Source: Cymbomonas tetramitiformis (lineage: Eukaryota; Chlorophyta; Pyramimonadophyceae; Pyramimonadales; Pyramimonadaceae). From it: DNA of 64,000 nucleotides. The stretch is from positions 1-64,000 of the forward strand of contig LGRX02029187.1 of assembly GCA_001247695.2 (NCBI GenBank), written 5' to 3'. The translations under genes were made by a program, and so were the position numbers. Numbering within the stretch: the first letter of the stretch is position 1; each line of letters opens with the position of its first letter. The notes under the pieces were generated by a model. The model had not been told where the DNA came from and did not search any database. It saw nothing but the letters and a program-made list of their open reading frames with translations. Shown in pieces: positions 49,805-59,526 of the stretch.

Positions 49805-50722
49805 TCATACATTGCCATTTGGTATTATCCACTCATTAAAGTTTCTCCTGAACATACTAGGATGTGTCGGTTTTCTGTGTAGGTCGATGAATAAGAAGTC
49901 GTGAGGTCCTTGTATGGCCTTTGAATACACTGAATTGAATTCCTCAATTGGTATTTCACCTCCAACTTCTTCTCCAATCTTATCAATCTCTTTCTGATTC
50001 TTGTTTCGGAACACAAGCATATGTGTAAGATTACCCCGTATCGACTTGAGTAGACCTCCCGATGAACTTGTATAATTCTGTGTTGCAAACAACAATGTGA
50101 CTCCTAATGCACCATCCTTCAGTTTCCCAAGATGTCGGTGTTTGATGACCATATTGCTCAGCTTGCTTGATGGTCTCATCATATCGGTATCCTGCGTGTC
50201 ATCAAAAAATGCTGCGATCACGGGCCTTTTACCACCATACTTATGTTGAGGCGGGAGTATGTTGCCATTATCGTCTCCAAACTCCAATAGCAATTCCGGC
50301 GGAATTTCATAAATACTGATGTTACTATTATGCAACATTTTCATCAGCTTCTTATACCGTTCCATCTTCTCTTGATATTCATCGTACTCTTGAGCTTCGG
50401 TATCAAGGATGCCTTCAATCTGTTGCGGGACATCAACGGTCGGCTCTAACACATCAGTTTCGGCATCAAGAGGTAGGTCATTGTAGTAGTGGCTATTGTT
50501 GTGATATGTCGGTGACACCAGTATGAGTCGGTCTAAAGCATTGTTTTGTTTCATCAATCGAAGTAGATGTGTAAGGCTGCACGATTTTCCCGTACCTCTT
50601 TTGGCGCAAGCAAGAATGACTCCGTGTAATTGAATAAAATCCTTTGGAGTGTCGATTGGAAATGCTGAGCTTTTGGGCACTTGAATATCATATGATCGAT
50701 CTTTGAGTCTTTGGAACTGCAT
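49805..50722 (-). CDS. FtsK/HerA-type genome-packaging ATPase
   Basis: 305 residues. Walker A is ACAKRGTGKS (residues 38-47); Walker B is PVIAAFFDDTQ (~168-178). A glutamine/asparagine sensor follows in LLFATQNYTSS. Length and motif spacing fit the A32-like packaging ATPases of Polintons, virophages and large DNA viruses, which pump the genome into the capsid. It is co-directional with, and 3 bp from, the end of the upstream gene at 50726, so the two are probably co-transcribed. Confidence 0.92.
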   Translation of the reverse strand: MQFQRLKDRSYDIQVPKSSAFPIDTPKDFIQLHGVILACAKRGTGKSCSLTHLLRLMKQNNALDRLILVSPTYHNNSHYYNDLPLDAETDVLEPTVDVPQQIEGILDTEAQEYDEYQEKMERYKKLMKMLHNSNISIYEIPPELLLEFGDDNGNILPPQHKYGGKRPVIAAFFDDTQDTDMMRPSSKLSNMVIKHRHLGKLKDGALGVTLLFATQNYTSSSGGLLKSIRGNLTHMLVFRNKNQKEIDKIGEEVGGEIPIEEFNSVYSKAIQGPHDFLFIDLHRKPTHPSMFRRNFNEWIIPNGNV

Positions 50723-50725
50723 ATA

Positions 50726-51217
50726 CTATAAGTTGAGAAATAGACTGTTGTAAGCTTTGTCATACGATGGGTCGGCTGTGGGTTCTCGTTGCTTGGGTGG
50801 CGATTCAGATGTGGGTCTGCTCTGTTTGCGTCGTGTAGACTTTCGGACTATCACTTGTTCCTCTTCTGATGATGAACTGTCAGATTCTACAATGACCACT
50901 TGCTTTTTTGTTTTTTTCTTTGCAGGTCTGGGTTTCTTGACAACAACGTGTTCAACCTGATCGGCAACATATGACACATTTGTATCAGCACCAATTGTAT
51001 CAGCGACATAGGGCTCCGGTTCAGGAGATTTCGTCGTAGCTCTCTTAATCATTTCTTGGGCTTCGGTAATTTTCTGCGTTGCCTTAAGTTGTTCCGCCAT
51101 CTTTAAATCTTGCTTCTCTTTGGCTTTCTGGCGACGTGATTCAAGCGCTTTCTCTCTCATTTTGGCAAGACGTTCTAAGGTAGCAGAATCGGTAATCTTT
51201 TCTCCCTTAGTCGGCAT
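50726..51217 (-). CDS. Unknown charged protein upstream of the ATPase
   Basis: 163 residues. The N-terminal half is a Lys/Glu/Ala helix (ERLAKMREKALESRRQKAKE in part). The middle has Pro-Glu repeats, then KKPRPAKKKTKKQ, an acidic SDSSSSEEE patch and RKSTRRKQ. It is probably largely disordered apart from the coiled coil, and could be a core or DNA-binding protein. No family recognised. It shares the upstream region 51218-51526, with its cassettes, with the divergent gene at 51527. Confidence 0.65.
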   Translation of the reverse strand: MPTKGEKITDSATLERLAKMREKALESRRQKAKEKQDLKMAEQLKATQKITEAQEMIKRATTKSPEPEPYVADTIGADTNVSYVADQVEHVVVKKPRPAKKKTKKQVVIVESDSSSSEEEQVIVRKSTRRKQSRPTSESPPKQREPTADPSYDKAYNSLFLNL

Positions 51218-51259
51218 AAGTAGATATAAGATATGCTGAGAAAATAATTTGACCCAAGG

Positions 51260-51335
51260 TGTCCCAAAAGCAACAATCTTTGATTGTTGCCGCTGAGATA
51301 TATTATTCTATATATAAAGATCTGAAAATGGGACA
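51260..51335. promoter_or_regulatory. TGTCCCA cassette 11 (long form)
   Basis: TGTCCCAAAAGCAACAATCTTTGATTGTTGCC (a hairpin AACAATC-GATTGTT), then TTCTATATATAAAGATCTGAAAATGGGACA. Orientation is opposite to cassettes 1-5. Confidence 0.75.
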
Positions 51336-51351
51336 ATCGTAAATGTCTAGG

Positions 51352-51453
51352 TGTCCCAAAAGCAACAATCTTTGATCAGCAACAATCAAAGATTGTTGCC
51401 ATTGTTGCCGCTGAGATATATTATTCTATATATAAAGATCTGAAAATGGGACA
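51352..51453. promoter_or_regulatory. TGTCCCA cassette 12 (longest form)
   Basis: As cassette 11, but the GCAACAATC hairpin is expanded (AGCAACAATCTTTGATCAGCAACAATCAAAGATTGTTGCC). It is followed by a decayed third copy at about 51470-51511 (TGTCACAAACCGAGATATATTATTC) just before the ATG at 51527. The direct repeat AATCGTAAATGTCTAGGTGTC separates the copies. Confidence 0.75.
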
Positions 51454-51526
51454 ATCGTAAATGTCTAGGTGTCACAAACCGAGATATATTATTCTATATA
51501 TAAAGATCTTTTGTGTTCTATAATAT

Positions 51527-52015
51527 ATGACCAAAGAAGCTTGGATAGCCAAGTTGCAATCGTGTGCTAAAGAATATAGAGACGAACACGGAATTAAGCA
51601 GAGACCCAGGAAATTGACGCAAAAAGAAAAATTAAAAAGTCTGAGAGGAAAACCTATTGTTAGCAAAAATGCAAACCAAAGCAACACGTTGACAGGTGAA
51701 CCGATTCATCAAAAACCTATCAAAGATGATGCATTGCCGAAACAAGCCCCTCGTAGAATTGCGCCAAAGTCGATGGAGCCGGCGAAAAGTACAACATCTG
51801 GTACAACAACGGGACAACCTGTGTATCAACGACCAACGACTGAAGTTGGAAAAAGAATTCAAAAGATTAAACCACCTATACGACCGAACACACGGGGTAT
51901 GAGTCAAGGCAATAAAACAATGGCGATGCAGGTGTACAATTTAGAAGCCCGTCCTTATGTCAAGCAGCAGATGAGAATTGCCAGAAAGATACGCGGAAAA
52001 GAAGAATATATTTAA
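51527..52015 (+). CDS. Unknown basic protein upstream of PolB
   Basis: 162 residues. The N-terminal helix is TKEAWIAKLQSCAKEYRDEHG; a proline/lysine-rich, low-complexity middle has two GTTTGQPVYQRP / TLTGEPIHQKP-like motifs; the C-terminus is basic (VKQQMRIARKIRGKEE). It ends 19 bp before the PolB ATG, so co-transcription is likely. The position suggests a replication accessory role, but no motif supports it. Confidence 0.65.
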   Translation: MTKEAWIAKLQSCAKEYRDEHGIKQRPRKLTQKEKLKSLRGKPIVSKNANQSNTLTGEPIHQKPIKDDALPKQAPRRIAPKSMEPAKSTTSGTTTGQPVYQRPTTEVGKRIQKIKPPIRPNTRGMSQGNKTMAMQVYNLEARPYVKQQMRIARKIRGKEEYI

Positions 52016-52034
52016 AATGATACCTAATATATAG

Positions 52035-55000
52035 ATGCCCCCCAAATCCAGAAAACAAAACCCGGAGGCTAGGCATAAGCTTACCGCAGCAGATTGGGAG
52101 GACCTGCAAGGTCGGGGACTGACCGGTGACGATCGTCTTAAAGCCATACGTGAGTACAAGAAGAAATATCGCAAATCTGCCGTCGACAAAGTCACAAGAC
52201 AGCAATGGATAAAACAAGGCAAGTTGCCATCCAAGGAAGAGAAACGACTTGCAGAAATTGAAAAGTACACTGTTGCAGATTCCAAACGTCATATTAAATT
52301 GTATAACACGGACGTTGAGAGATTAAAGGTGCCATTTGCAACATTCTTAACCAAAGAGGGAGCTAATGGATCAAGTCTGAACTACTGGCTCCCGAAGAAA
52401 TCAAAAGCAATCGAGCAAATTGCAATGAGAGCGATGTTTGAAGATGGCACAAGCTCTAAATGGGTAAAAGGTTCTAATCGTGAAGAGGTGATGATGAGAT
52501 TCGAAGAAATGCTGCAATCGCCAAAGGGCGAGGAAAGCAGCAAAAAAGCAGTGGAGGTTGTGAAGGATATCGAGGTAGAATACTATGCATCTAAACCGCC
52601 GGAAGGCAAAGGTTCTCGTTGCACATCAGCACCGAAGACAATCAATGAACTGCGGCTGAAGCAATGTGTGATCAAGATTGAATCCCGCAACAACTGTGGA
52701 ATAAAGTCTCTAGAGCTGCTCGATAGAAAACGCAAGCTTGACAAAATGCTGAGCCAAGGTGTCATATTTAAGAACCAATATGAGAATAAATGGAAACAAC
52801 TGAAGCGAGATGCCAGTGGGGACAAAGGCAATATTACATCAGCCTCAAACAAACTTCGTTTCGAGTTGTTCCCTGAAAAGCACAATGCAGAAGGTACCAA
52901 CATAAGCGACTTTCCAACATTGGAAAGCCATTATGGCAGAAACATATTTGTTTGGGGAATCACTGAGCGGTTAGGAGGTGATCCCATTATGTATTGCCCA
53001 CCATACTTCCACGAGCATAATGAATACTCAAATTATAATGATAGTTTTCACATTCTTCTTCACGAACATCATTACGAGCCTATAACCCGTATAGACGCCT
53101 TTAAGGGAAAGACTTATCGACCATCGTGCACTCAATGCAAATCACAAAGATGCATATTTGCGAGCAAGCTTGTTCGTATGACAAAGGGCAACAAACAATG
53201 GCATTATTGCATAGACTGCAACCGTAGCTTTATGAATGAAAGTTGCTATCATTTGCACAAAGAATTGGTTACGTGTGATCGACTTCACAAATGTGGTGTT
53301 TGCTCAATTAAGTACAATCCAGCTGAAAAACATAGATGTGGGTACAAAGCGTGCCCTAACTGCAAGGTTGTGTGTGATTTGTATGAGCATAAATGTTATA
53401 TGACAAAGGTTGAGCCCAAACCTGTGTTGAAACAAGGGTCGATTGTATGCTTTGATTTTGAAACCCGCCAAAGTATTGATGGGAAGCTAATCGTGAACCA
53501 TTGTGAGAGCCAATATTGCGATGGCACAAGTGTGGTTCACAGGACAATTGGAGATTTTATGGATTGGGTTTGTTTGGACCGCCATAATGGCTACACAATG
53601 ATTGCTCACTGCGGCTCAAAGTTTGACTTCAGACTTCTGGTGGATTATATTATCACAGAACAACGAAAGCCGCCAAAAGATATATTATACACCGGTGCTG
53701 ATATTTTGTGTTTAACAGTTGGCAACGTACGATTCATCGATTCATATATGTTTATGTCTCGACCTTTGCACACTCTGCCAGAAATGTTTGGAGATTACAT
53801 CGGACTGTACCCTGATTTAAAATACTACAATCCTCACATCCTCCAGCCCGAAGCTTACGAAGGCTTGAATAATTGGTGGAAACATAAAAGGGACAAATGC
53901 TACATATTTGATAATAAGAAAGAGCTGGCAAAGTACTGTCACGTTGATGTAACAATTCTGCGGCGTGCTGTATTTGCCTTCAGAGATTGCTTCTTGAAGA
54001 TAACCGACAATAAATTTGACCCATTTAGTTATTTAACACTTGCACAATTAGCCATAAATATTTGGAGAAATCGATGTATGCCCAGCAACTCAGTAGGTAT
54101 ACTCCAATCGTTGACCAAGTCGCAGAATGCATCAATAAAGGAGAATCAGTGGCTCGATTACATTACGAGCACGCGCTCCATATATTTTGTACGTGACTAT
54201 GAGGGAAAACGAAACTATAAATTGAAAGATCTGCAAATATATGTCGATGCCTATGACAAAAACACCAATACAGTGTACGAGTTTCTCGGTAGTTGGTTTC
54301 ACGCAGACCTTAGAAAATACCATAAAGATGACATTCAGTATCAACAAGGTCGAAAATCAGGGATGACTTTTGGGGAAGTCAATCGCCAAACTACAAAACG
54401 CTTGGAGAAAATTAAATCGGCGGGTTACAACCTCGAGTATATTTGGGAGACGGAATGGGACGACAAAGTCGATCAACTGAAATCGTGTGAATTTGGCAAA
54501 GAGTTTTTGGCGCGTCAAAAAGTGGCGTCTGCGATTGTTGATAGAGAGGCGTATCACGGCGGGAGAGTAGATCTAGGCAGGTTGTACTACGAGGTAAAAG
54601 ATGATGAGCGATTGCGATATCTAGATTACAATTCAATGTATCCTTCGGTTATGAAGACGAAGAAATTCCCAAAAGGTCATCCAGAAGTAATACGCGACCT
54701 TAAAAGTTGCAACATCCACGGTTACTTTGGGTTAGTCAAATGCAAAGTTATACCATCTAAGCACCTAAAGTTCGGCGTGCTTCCATACGTTGATGCCACC
54801 ACAGGCAAGTTAACGTTTCCATTATATGAGATGGTAGGTACTTGGACAACGGTAGAGCTGAACAAAGCCGTTGAAAAGGGTTATACGATTATAGATATAT
54901 ACGAGGTAAAGCATTGGAAAGAAACTACTATCGACCTATTTGCAACTTACATCGATATGTTTCTTAAGTTAAAGACCGAGGCGTCAGGACCTCCGGACAA

Positions 55001-55877
55001 AGAGGTAGACGAGTTTGTCAAGGAATTTGAATTTCACGAGGGTGTCAAGCTCGATAAGACGAACATCAAATATAACCCAGGATTGCGACAGGTTTCCAAA
55101 GATATGCAAAACATTTTATATGGCAAATTAGGGGAGCGTCAAAATAAAGCTAAGAGCAAAATAATTCAAAATCCAGGAGAGTTTTACAACACCATAAGCA
55201 ATAAGCGATATCACTGCAAGTACGAATTTGTTGGAGGAGAGAACGGTGAGATGGTTCTTATGAATTTTAGCGAGAATTCTGAGGTATTTGCCGACACCAG
55301 ATTTGTGACAAATGAAGTTCTTGCATCCTTTATCACAAGTTACGGTAGAATCAAATTGTATGAACTAATGGAGATTGCAGGATTTTCGAATGTGTTATAT
55401 TTTGACTGCGACTCAATCATATATCGTGAAACCTCTGAAAACTATCACATATATAATGGAAATGCCTATCGTCAACCTTGGTTAGGTATGCTGAAGTGTG
55501 AATTACAAGATCTTGAAAATGATCACGGGAAGTGTGTTGAATTTCTTTCGACAGGTCCTAAAAGCTACAGTTTAAAGTTTGCTGACGGTTATGCTATGAC
55601 TAAGATTAAAGGCTTCTCATTAAGTGTTGATAATTTACAACACGTTAATCACGACGTAATGAAAGATATGATAATTGGTCGTAAACACGAAAAGTCAGTC
55701 ACATTAACCAATATGGTCATTAGGTATCCTATCAACAGAAATAGTGGGCTAATGAATGTTAAACCGTTAGGTATGGAGACACGATCTGAAACCAAGACGT
55801 TTAACTTCAAATACGACAAGGGTAATGTGAATTGGGACACTTGGGAGGTCGTGGCTTTTGATAATGTCCCAAACTGA
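52035..55877 (+). CDS. polB: Protein-primed family B DNA polymerase
   Basis: 1,280 residues. The N-terminal ~360 are basic and unassigned. ~365-455 is a Cys/His cluster (CTQCKSQRC, CIDCNRSF, HKCGVCSIKY, CPNCKVVC), likely zinc-binding. Exonuclease motifs: CFDFETR (Asp474, Glu476), HCGSKFDFRLL (~528), YCHVDVT (~634). Polymerase motif A is YLDYNSMYPS (~862), motif B NILYGKLGER (~1026), motif C YFDCDSI (~1122; DCD where the relic has the usual DTD). Polintons use a terminal protein as primer, and this enzyme would copy the element from its ends. The last codons, GTC CCA AAC TGA, are part of a cassette. It is full length compared with the family. Confidence 0.95.
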   Translation: MPPKSRKQNPEARHKLTAADWEDLQGRGLTGDDRLKAIREYKKKYRKSAVDKVTRQQWIKQGKLPSKEEKRLAEIEKYTVADSKRHIKLYNTDVERLKVPFATFLTKEGANGSSLNYWLPKKSKAIEQIAMRAMFEDGTSSKWVKGSNREEVMMRFEEMLQSPKGEESSKKAVEVVKDIEVEYYASKPPEGKGSRCTSAPKTINELRLKQCVIKIESRNNCGIKSLELLDRKRKLDKMLSQGVIFKNQYENKWKQLKRDASGDKGNITSASNKLRFELFPEKHNAEGTNISDFPTLESHYGRNIFVWGITERLGGDPIMYCPPYFHEHNEYSNYNDSFHILLHEHHYEPITRIDAFKGKTYRPSCTQCKSQRCIFASKLVRMTKGNKQWHYCIDCNRSFMNESCYHLHKELVTCDRLHKCGVCSIKYNPAEKHRCGYKACPNCKVVCDLYEHKCYMTKVEPKPVLKQGSIVCFDFETRQSIDGKLIVNHCESQYCDGTSVVHRTIGDFMDWVCLDRHNGYTMIAHCGSKFDFRLLVDYIITEQRKPPKDILYTGADILCLTVGNVRFIDSYMFMSRPLHTLPEMFGDYIGLYPDLKYYNPHILQPEAYEGLNNWWKHKRDKCYIFDNKKELAKYCHVDVTILRRAVFAFRDCFLKITDNKFDPFSYLTLAQLAINIWRNRCMPSNSVGILQSLTKSQNASIKENQWLDYITSTRSIYFVRDYEGKRNYKLKDLQIYVDAYDKNTNTVYEFLGSWFHADLRKYHKDDIQYQQGRKSGMTFGEVNRQTTKRLEKIKSAGYNLEYIWETEWDDKVDQLKSCEFGKEFLARQKVASAIVDREAYHGGRVDLGRLYYEVKDDERLRYLDYNSMYPSVMKTKKFPKGHPEVIRDLKSCNIHGYFGLVKCKVIPSKHLKFGVLPYVDATTGKLTFPLYEMVGTWTTVELNKAVEKGYTIIDIYEVKHWKETTIDLFATYIDMFLKLKTEASGPPDKEVDEFVKEFEFHEGVKLDKTNIKYNPGLRQVSKDMQNILYGKLGERQNKAKSKIIQNPGEFYNTISNKRYHCKYEFVGGENGEMVLMNFSENSEVFADTRFVTNEVLASFITSYGRIKLYELMEIAGFSNVLYFDCDSIIYRETSENYHIYNGNAYRQPWLGMLKCELQDLENDHGKCVEFLSTGPKSYSLKFADGYAMTKIKGFSLSVDNLQHVNHDVMKDMIIGRKHEKSVTLTNMVIRYPINRNSGLMNVKPLGMETRSETKTFNFKYDKGNVNWDTWEVVAFDNVPN

Positions 55878-55925
55878 AATATGTATATATAGAAAATATA
55901 AATTTTCAATGTTCAAAATGGGACA
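55865..55925. promoter_or_regulatory. TGTCCCA cassette 13
   Basis: TGTCCCAAACTGAAATATG, TATATATAGAA, TGTTCAAAATGGGACA. It begins inside the PolB reading frame and supplies its TGA stop. Confidence 0.8.
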
Positions 55926-55927
55926 CT

Positions 55928-55988
55928 TGTCCCAAACTGAAATATGTATATATAGAAGATATAAATTTTCAATGTTCAAAATGGGACA
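55928..55988. promoter_or_regulatory. TGTCCCA cassette 14
   Basis: Almost identical to cassette 13 (one base differs in the AGAAGATATAAATT core) and in direct tandem with it, 2 bp apart. Recent duplication. Confidence 0.8.
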
Positions 55989-55990
55989 CT

Positions 55991-56042
55991 TGTCCCAAAC
56001 TGAAATATAATATTCTATATATAAAGATCTGAAAATGGGACA
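55991..56042. promoter_or_regulatory. TGTCCCA cassette 15
   Basis: TGTCCCAAACTGAAATATAATATTCTATATATAAAGATCTGAAAATGGGACA, given here by its ends and TTCTATATATA core only. The left half is as in cassette 13, the right half as in cassette 11: a hybrid of the two orientations. Confidence 0.78.
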
Positions 56043-56124
56043 CTTTGATAATCACCACAAAAGTTTGTCGGCATTGATTTGGTGCGGCATTGTATACTAT
56101 ATGTAAGACTATTATATAGACTAA

Positions 56125-57450
56125 ATGACAAGTAAACCAATATCTGAAAGTAGATTGCAAGAGCTATATTTGGATCCTAAATTTGGTTTAAGCAGTGCCG
56201 CTGCATTCACGAAGAAGCTTAAGACACGAGGTTATAAAGTGACAGAATCTCAGGTTAAGACCGCAATTTCGAAAACGGAAGCCTCGCAAGTACTTTCACA
56301 GCCTAAACGTGTAAAGCGGAAAGATTACTATCCAATATATGGGCCAGTAGATAAAGTATCAATACAAGCTGATCTTGCCTTTTTGCCCAGGGAAAAATCG
56401 GTGAACAAAGGATATGCTGTGATTTTAACAGCTGTGGATATTAACACCAATAAGGCATATGCAATTGCACTAAAAAGCAAGACAGTCAGAGATAAAGCCG
56501 ACAAACGGAAGGAAGACGTAGAAGGTATCGTGCCCGCAATGAGAAGATTGATTAAGGAAACCGGAATGGATACATTGACAACCGATTTAGGCTCTGAATT
56601 TACAAACAAGCAGGTACAAGCTTTGTTGCAAGAGAAAGGTGTAAAGCATTACACGTCTCAAGCCGAGGACCATTCACGACAAGGAAAAATCGAGCGGTTT
56701 AACAGAACGTTAAAAGGCAAACTTGAACGAGTATTTGCATCCACAGGTAAATCCAATTGGGTAGATTATATTGATACTATTGTTGATAATTATAATGAGA
56801 CCGGCAACCAAGGGAATGTCAACGATACACCACCAGATAGTATGAATAAGAACCGAGTGATAAGGACGGTTTTGTTAAAGCGCAACGAGACTGCAAAACT
56901 ATTGCAAAAACTTGACATCAAGCCAGGTGACAACGTAAGATTACGTGTAACAAAACAAATATTTGATAAGGAGAAGAGGCAATGGAGTACAAAAGTATAT
57001 AAGGTCAAAAGTCGAAAAGGGTTGGCGTTCGTGATTGAGGACGGTAATGGCGATACCTTAAGCCGGAAATACAAACCACGCGAACTTCTTGAGGTTCAAG
57101 GACCCGTGTCGAAATCATCGAAAGAGACTCGTGGTACGAAGACCGATGCAGATAGCAAAGCCTCTGCGAAGGCTGAACGTCAAATAAAAAAGGAGGGTCT
57201 CGAAGCCAATACTGAATCCAAGACATCTAGAAATTACGATGGCTACGAGGTAAATGTGTTCATCAGTGACAAGAAATCTCCCAACTACCAGAAAACCCTG
57301 AAAGGATACCTAAAATTGAATAAGACCAAGAAAAGCAAGCGCAAGTATGAATTGATATTCTATGACAAAACGGAATCTCCTGAGTTTGTAGACATTCCAG
57401 ACCCAGAGATTACACTGTTGAAAAAAAGAAACAATAGTGTCCCAAAGTGA
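56125..57450 (+). CDS. Retroviral-type (rve) integrase
   Basis: 441 residues. An N-terminal helical domain (~1-60) is followed by the RNase H-like core with DD(35)E: Asp83 (IQADLAF), Asp154 (TTDLGSEF) and Glu190 (SRQGKIERFNRT). ~265-330 is an SH3-like strand-rich domain (GDNVRLRV ... KGLAFVIEDGNGDTLSRKY). The C-terminal ~360-430 (YDGYEVNVFIS ... YELIFYDKT) resembles a chromo-like module. It would insert the linear element into the host chromosome. The final residues VPK and the TGA come from cassette 16. The relic copy at 9515 has the same start and upstream phrase TTGTATACTATATGTAA. Confidence 0.95.
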   Translation: MTSKPISESRLQELYLDPKFGLSSAAAFTKKLKTRGYKVTESQVKTAISKTEASQVLSQPKRVKRKDYYPIYGPVDKVSIQADLAFLPREKSVNKGYAVILTAVDINTNKAYAIALKSKTVRDKADKRKEDVEGIVPAMRRLIKETGMDTLTTDLGSEFTNKQVQALLQEKGVKHYTSQAEDHSRQGKIERFNRTLKGKLERVFASTGKSNWVDYIDTIVDNYNETGNQGNVNDTPPDSMNKNRVIRTVLLKRNETAKLLQKLDIKPGDNVRLRVTKQIFDKEKRQWSTKVYKVKSRKGLAFVIEDGNGDTLSRKYKPRELLEVQGPVSKSSKETRGTKTDADSKASAKAERQIKKEGLEANTESKTSRNYDGYEVNVFISDKKSPNYQKTLKGYLKLNKTKKSKRKYELIFYDKTESPEFVDIPDPEITLLKKRNNSVPK

Positions 57451-57498
57451 GATAATGAAAATATATTTTCCTATATATAAAGATCTGAGAATGGGACA
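57438..57498. promoter_or_regulatory. TGTCCCA cassette 16
   Basis: TGTCCCAAAGTGAGATAATG ... CCTATATATAAAGATCTGAGAATGGGACA. It supplies the integrase stop codon and lies 24 bp before the ATG at 57523. Confidence 0.8.
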
Positions 57499-57522
57499 TA
57501 ACTTTTATTTGTTTATGATAAT

Positions 57523-58176
57523 ATGAGAACAATATTGACCGACGAAGTCGGACGAAGGAATTGTCTAAAAATGATGGGAGTACCCAACGGCTCAAGTGGG
57601 AATACGCTTTTCAAAGGATATGAAAACCTTGCTAAAAGCAACTACGTGGTAACGATGCCATCGCAAAACAGTGCGGTATTCTACTATACACTTCAGGAAC
57701 CATATATTAAATCGGAGTCATTAGTAAGAAATATTCAGGAACATAGCAATGGCATATATACAAGACCACCGGTAGTAACACAAGAGGACCGTGATAGACA
57801 AACAATAGCACGTATCGCTAAAGCCAGTGAAGATAGAGATGCATTTGTTGATAGAGAAATTCAAGAATTAAAAGACTTTTTGGATGACGAAACCACAATG
57901 ACCATAAATCCAATTTACAATCCAAACAGTCCATCACGGCCGTCCGGGAAAAATCGAAATCTACAACTCGCAACCATAGAATCATTGCAACTACACGAAA
58001 TGCAGGATCCAAAAGTTTTCGGGGGGCTCGCTTCGAAAGGTGTTAGGACTCGAAACCAATCACGACAAAGCCCATTAAGAAAAGTAGTTAGTTATGTTAC
58101 CGGAGAAGACAATGCGTCACCATACACTGACCCAAATGATCGAATTTCTAATAAACCAAATAGAAAAGATGTTTAA
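57523..58176 (+). CDS. Unknown protein between integrase and capsid genes
   Basis: 217 residues with a mixed fold at the N-terminus (NYVVTMPSQNSAVFYYTLQEPYI), a charged helix (QEDRDRQTIARIAKASEDRD), and a Pro/Asn/Ser-rich C-terminus. No family recognised. It starts soon after a cassette and leads a co-directional run of genes to the window end. It could be a minor structural or scaffold protein. Confidence 0.65.
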   Translation: MRTILTDEVGRRNCLKMMGVPNGSSGNTLFKGYENLAKSNYVVTMPSQNSAVFYYTLQEPYIKSESLVRNIQEHSNGIYTRPPVVTQEDRDRQTIARIAKASEDRDAFVDREIQELKDFLDDETTMTINPIYNPNSPSRPSGKNRNLQLATIESLQLHEMQDPKVFGGLASKGVRTRNQSRQSPLRKVVSYVTGEDNASPYTDPNDRISNKPNRKDV

Positions 58177-58182
58177 GTTATA

Positions 58183-59519
58183 ATGAACATCGCGTGCAAT
58201 CAAGATTATCTTTCAAATGTCTTCTGTCGACCATCGTCGTTGCTAACTTATGATGCCGAGTTTCCCGATGAGCGAAAATCTGTTCGTAATGGCACTGCTA
58301 ACAGCAGCACAGTTTTCAAGCGCACACCATCAACACCAAATACGCCAATTATGACTCGACAGGGCGTAACTACGTACAGTCAGAATGATACGACACAATT
58401 GATGAATGCCCTGAGTCAAGACGCTGTCAAATTACCATTACATACATTGAACAAAGCCTTAGGGTCAAACGTGTCGACAATAGATGACCCTATCCAAACC
58501 AGATATGCACGTGCTTCAAATGCTGCTTATGCATACAGCTATGGCGACCGAGCACGTCTTGACGGTATATTGAAGGGACTTCCGGGTTATTACGTAGACC
58601 GTAGCTTATCGGGAAGAAATTCTACAACGCTGGTCAATCCAAACACTCGAGATGTCATCATTGCATATAGAGGTAGTGACAGTGAGTTTGCGAGTCTTAA
58701 AACACTTACGCAGGACGTATCACGTGGACGAAATGTGGAAGATTGGTATGTTAACTTATTGACATTGATGAAACAGCAACGTAACACGTCGAGATATCAA
58801 GAAGCACAACAACGATTTGACGATGTCAGAATGAAATATGGTGATGGTTTCAAATTATCGGTTACTGGTCACTCGAACGGTGGTGGACAAAGCAATTATA
58901 TAGCTGAAGTGAATAATGTAGAAGGACATCATTTTAATCCCGCTATCAATCCAATTCAAAACCGGTGAACACTCCCACTGAAAAACAAGTATTGTATTCA
59001 ACAGAAGGCGATCTTGTTTCATTGCCAGCTCGATTAAAGCCACATCCAAATAGCAATTATGAGATTGTGCACGTCAATCCAAAAGTAGGTACAGAAAATA
59101 ATTTAACGAAATTGCATAGCGTAGAGCAAATGTACTCAAATTCACCTGCATCTACGCGAGTCAGTACGGCACGGTCTCGTTATGGCTTTGCCAACGCTAT
59201 GATGGGTTCAGCTTTGGGCGGGTATTTGGGTTACTATGCTCCAACTGACAACGGCAATGAACGTATCTTTAGGACCACTCAGGGACTGTTAGAACCCATA
59301 TTGTTATCGGAAACGCCCAACGTAAGCTTTACCGATTTTATGAATGTTATGGGTGTTACGGAAAGCCTCAGCGAAAAGAATTACTTAAGGTCGCAGCTGG
59401 GTTTGGAGCCTATCAAACAAGAGCCATTGACAAAGGTTCCCATATATGATCCAATCACCGAAATGATACGACAAGCAACAGGACGTGCTGCAGAGGATCA
59501 GCAACTATACGAGAACTAA
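58183..59519 (+). pseudogene. Class 3 lipase-like protein, split by one frameshift
   Basis: Part 1 (58183-58968, 261 codons): DVIIAYRGSDSEF is the oxyanion strand of class 3 lipases, and LSVTGHSNGGG carries the nucleophile Ser231 in G-x-S-x-G. Part 2 (about 58953-59519) is in the -1 frame. It continues with TEKQVLYSTEGDLVSL, where the acidic catalytic residue is expected (GDLVS), and a His-containing stretch beyond. A Gly/Ala segment, MMGSALGGYLGYY, could be membrane-active. Similarity passes straight across, so both parts are one gene. The shift lies near CAAAACCGG (58957-58965). It is either a lesion or a -1 programmed shift. A virion lipase could help entry into or exit from membranes. Confidence 0.75.
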
Positions 59520-59526
59520 TTAATAC

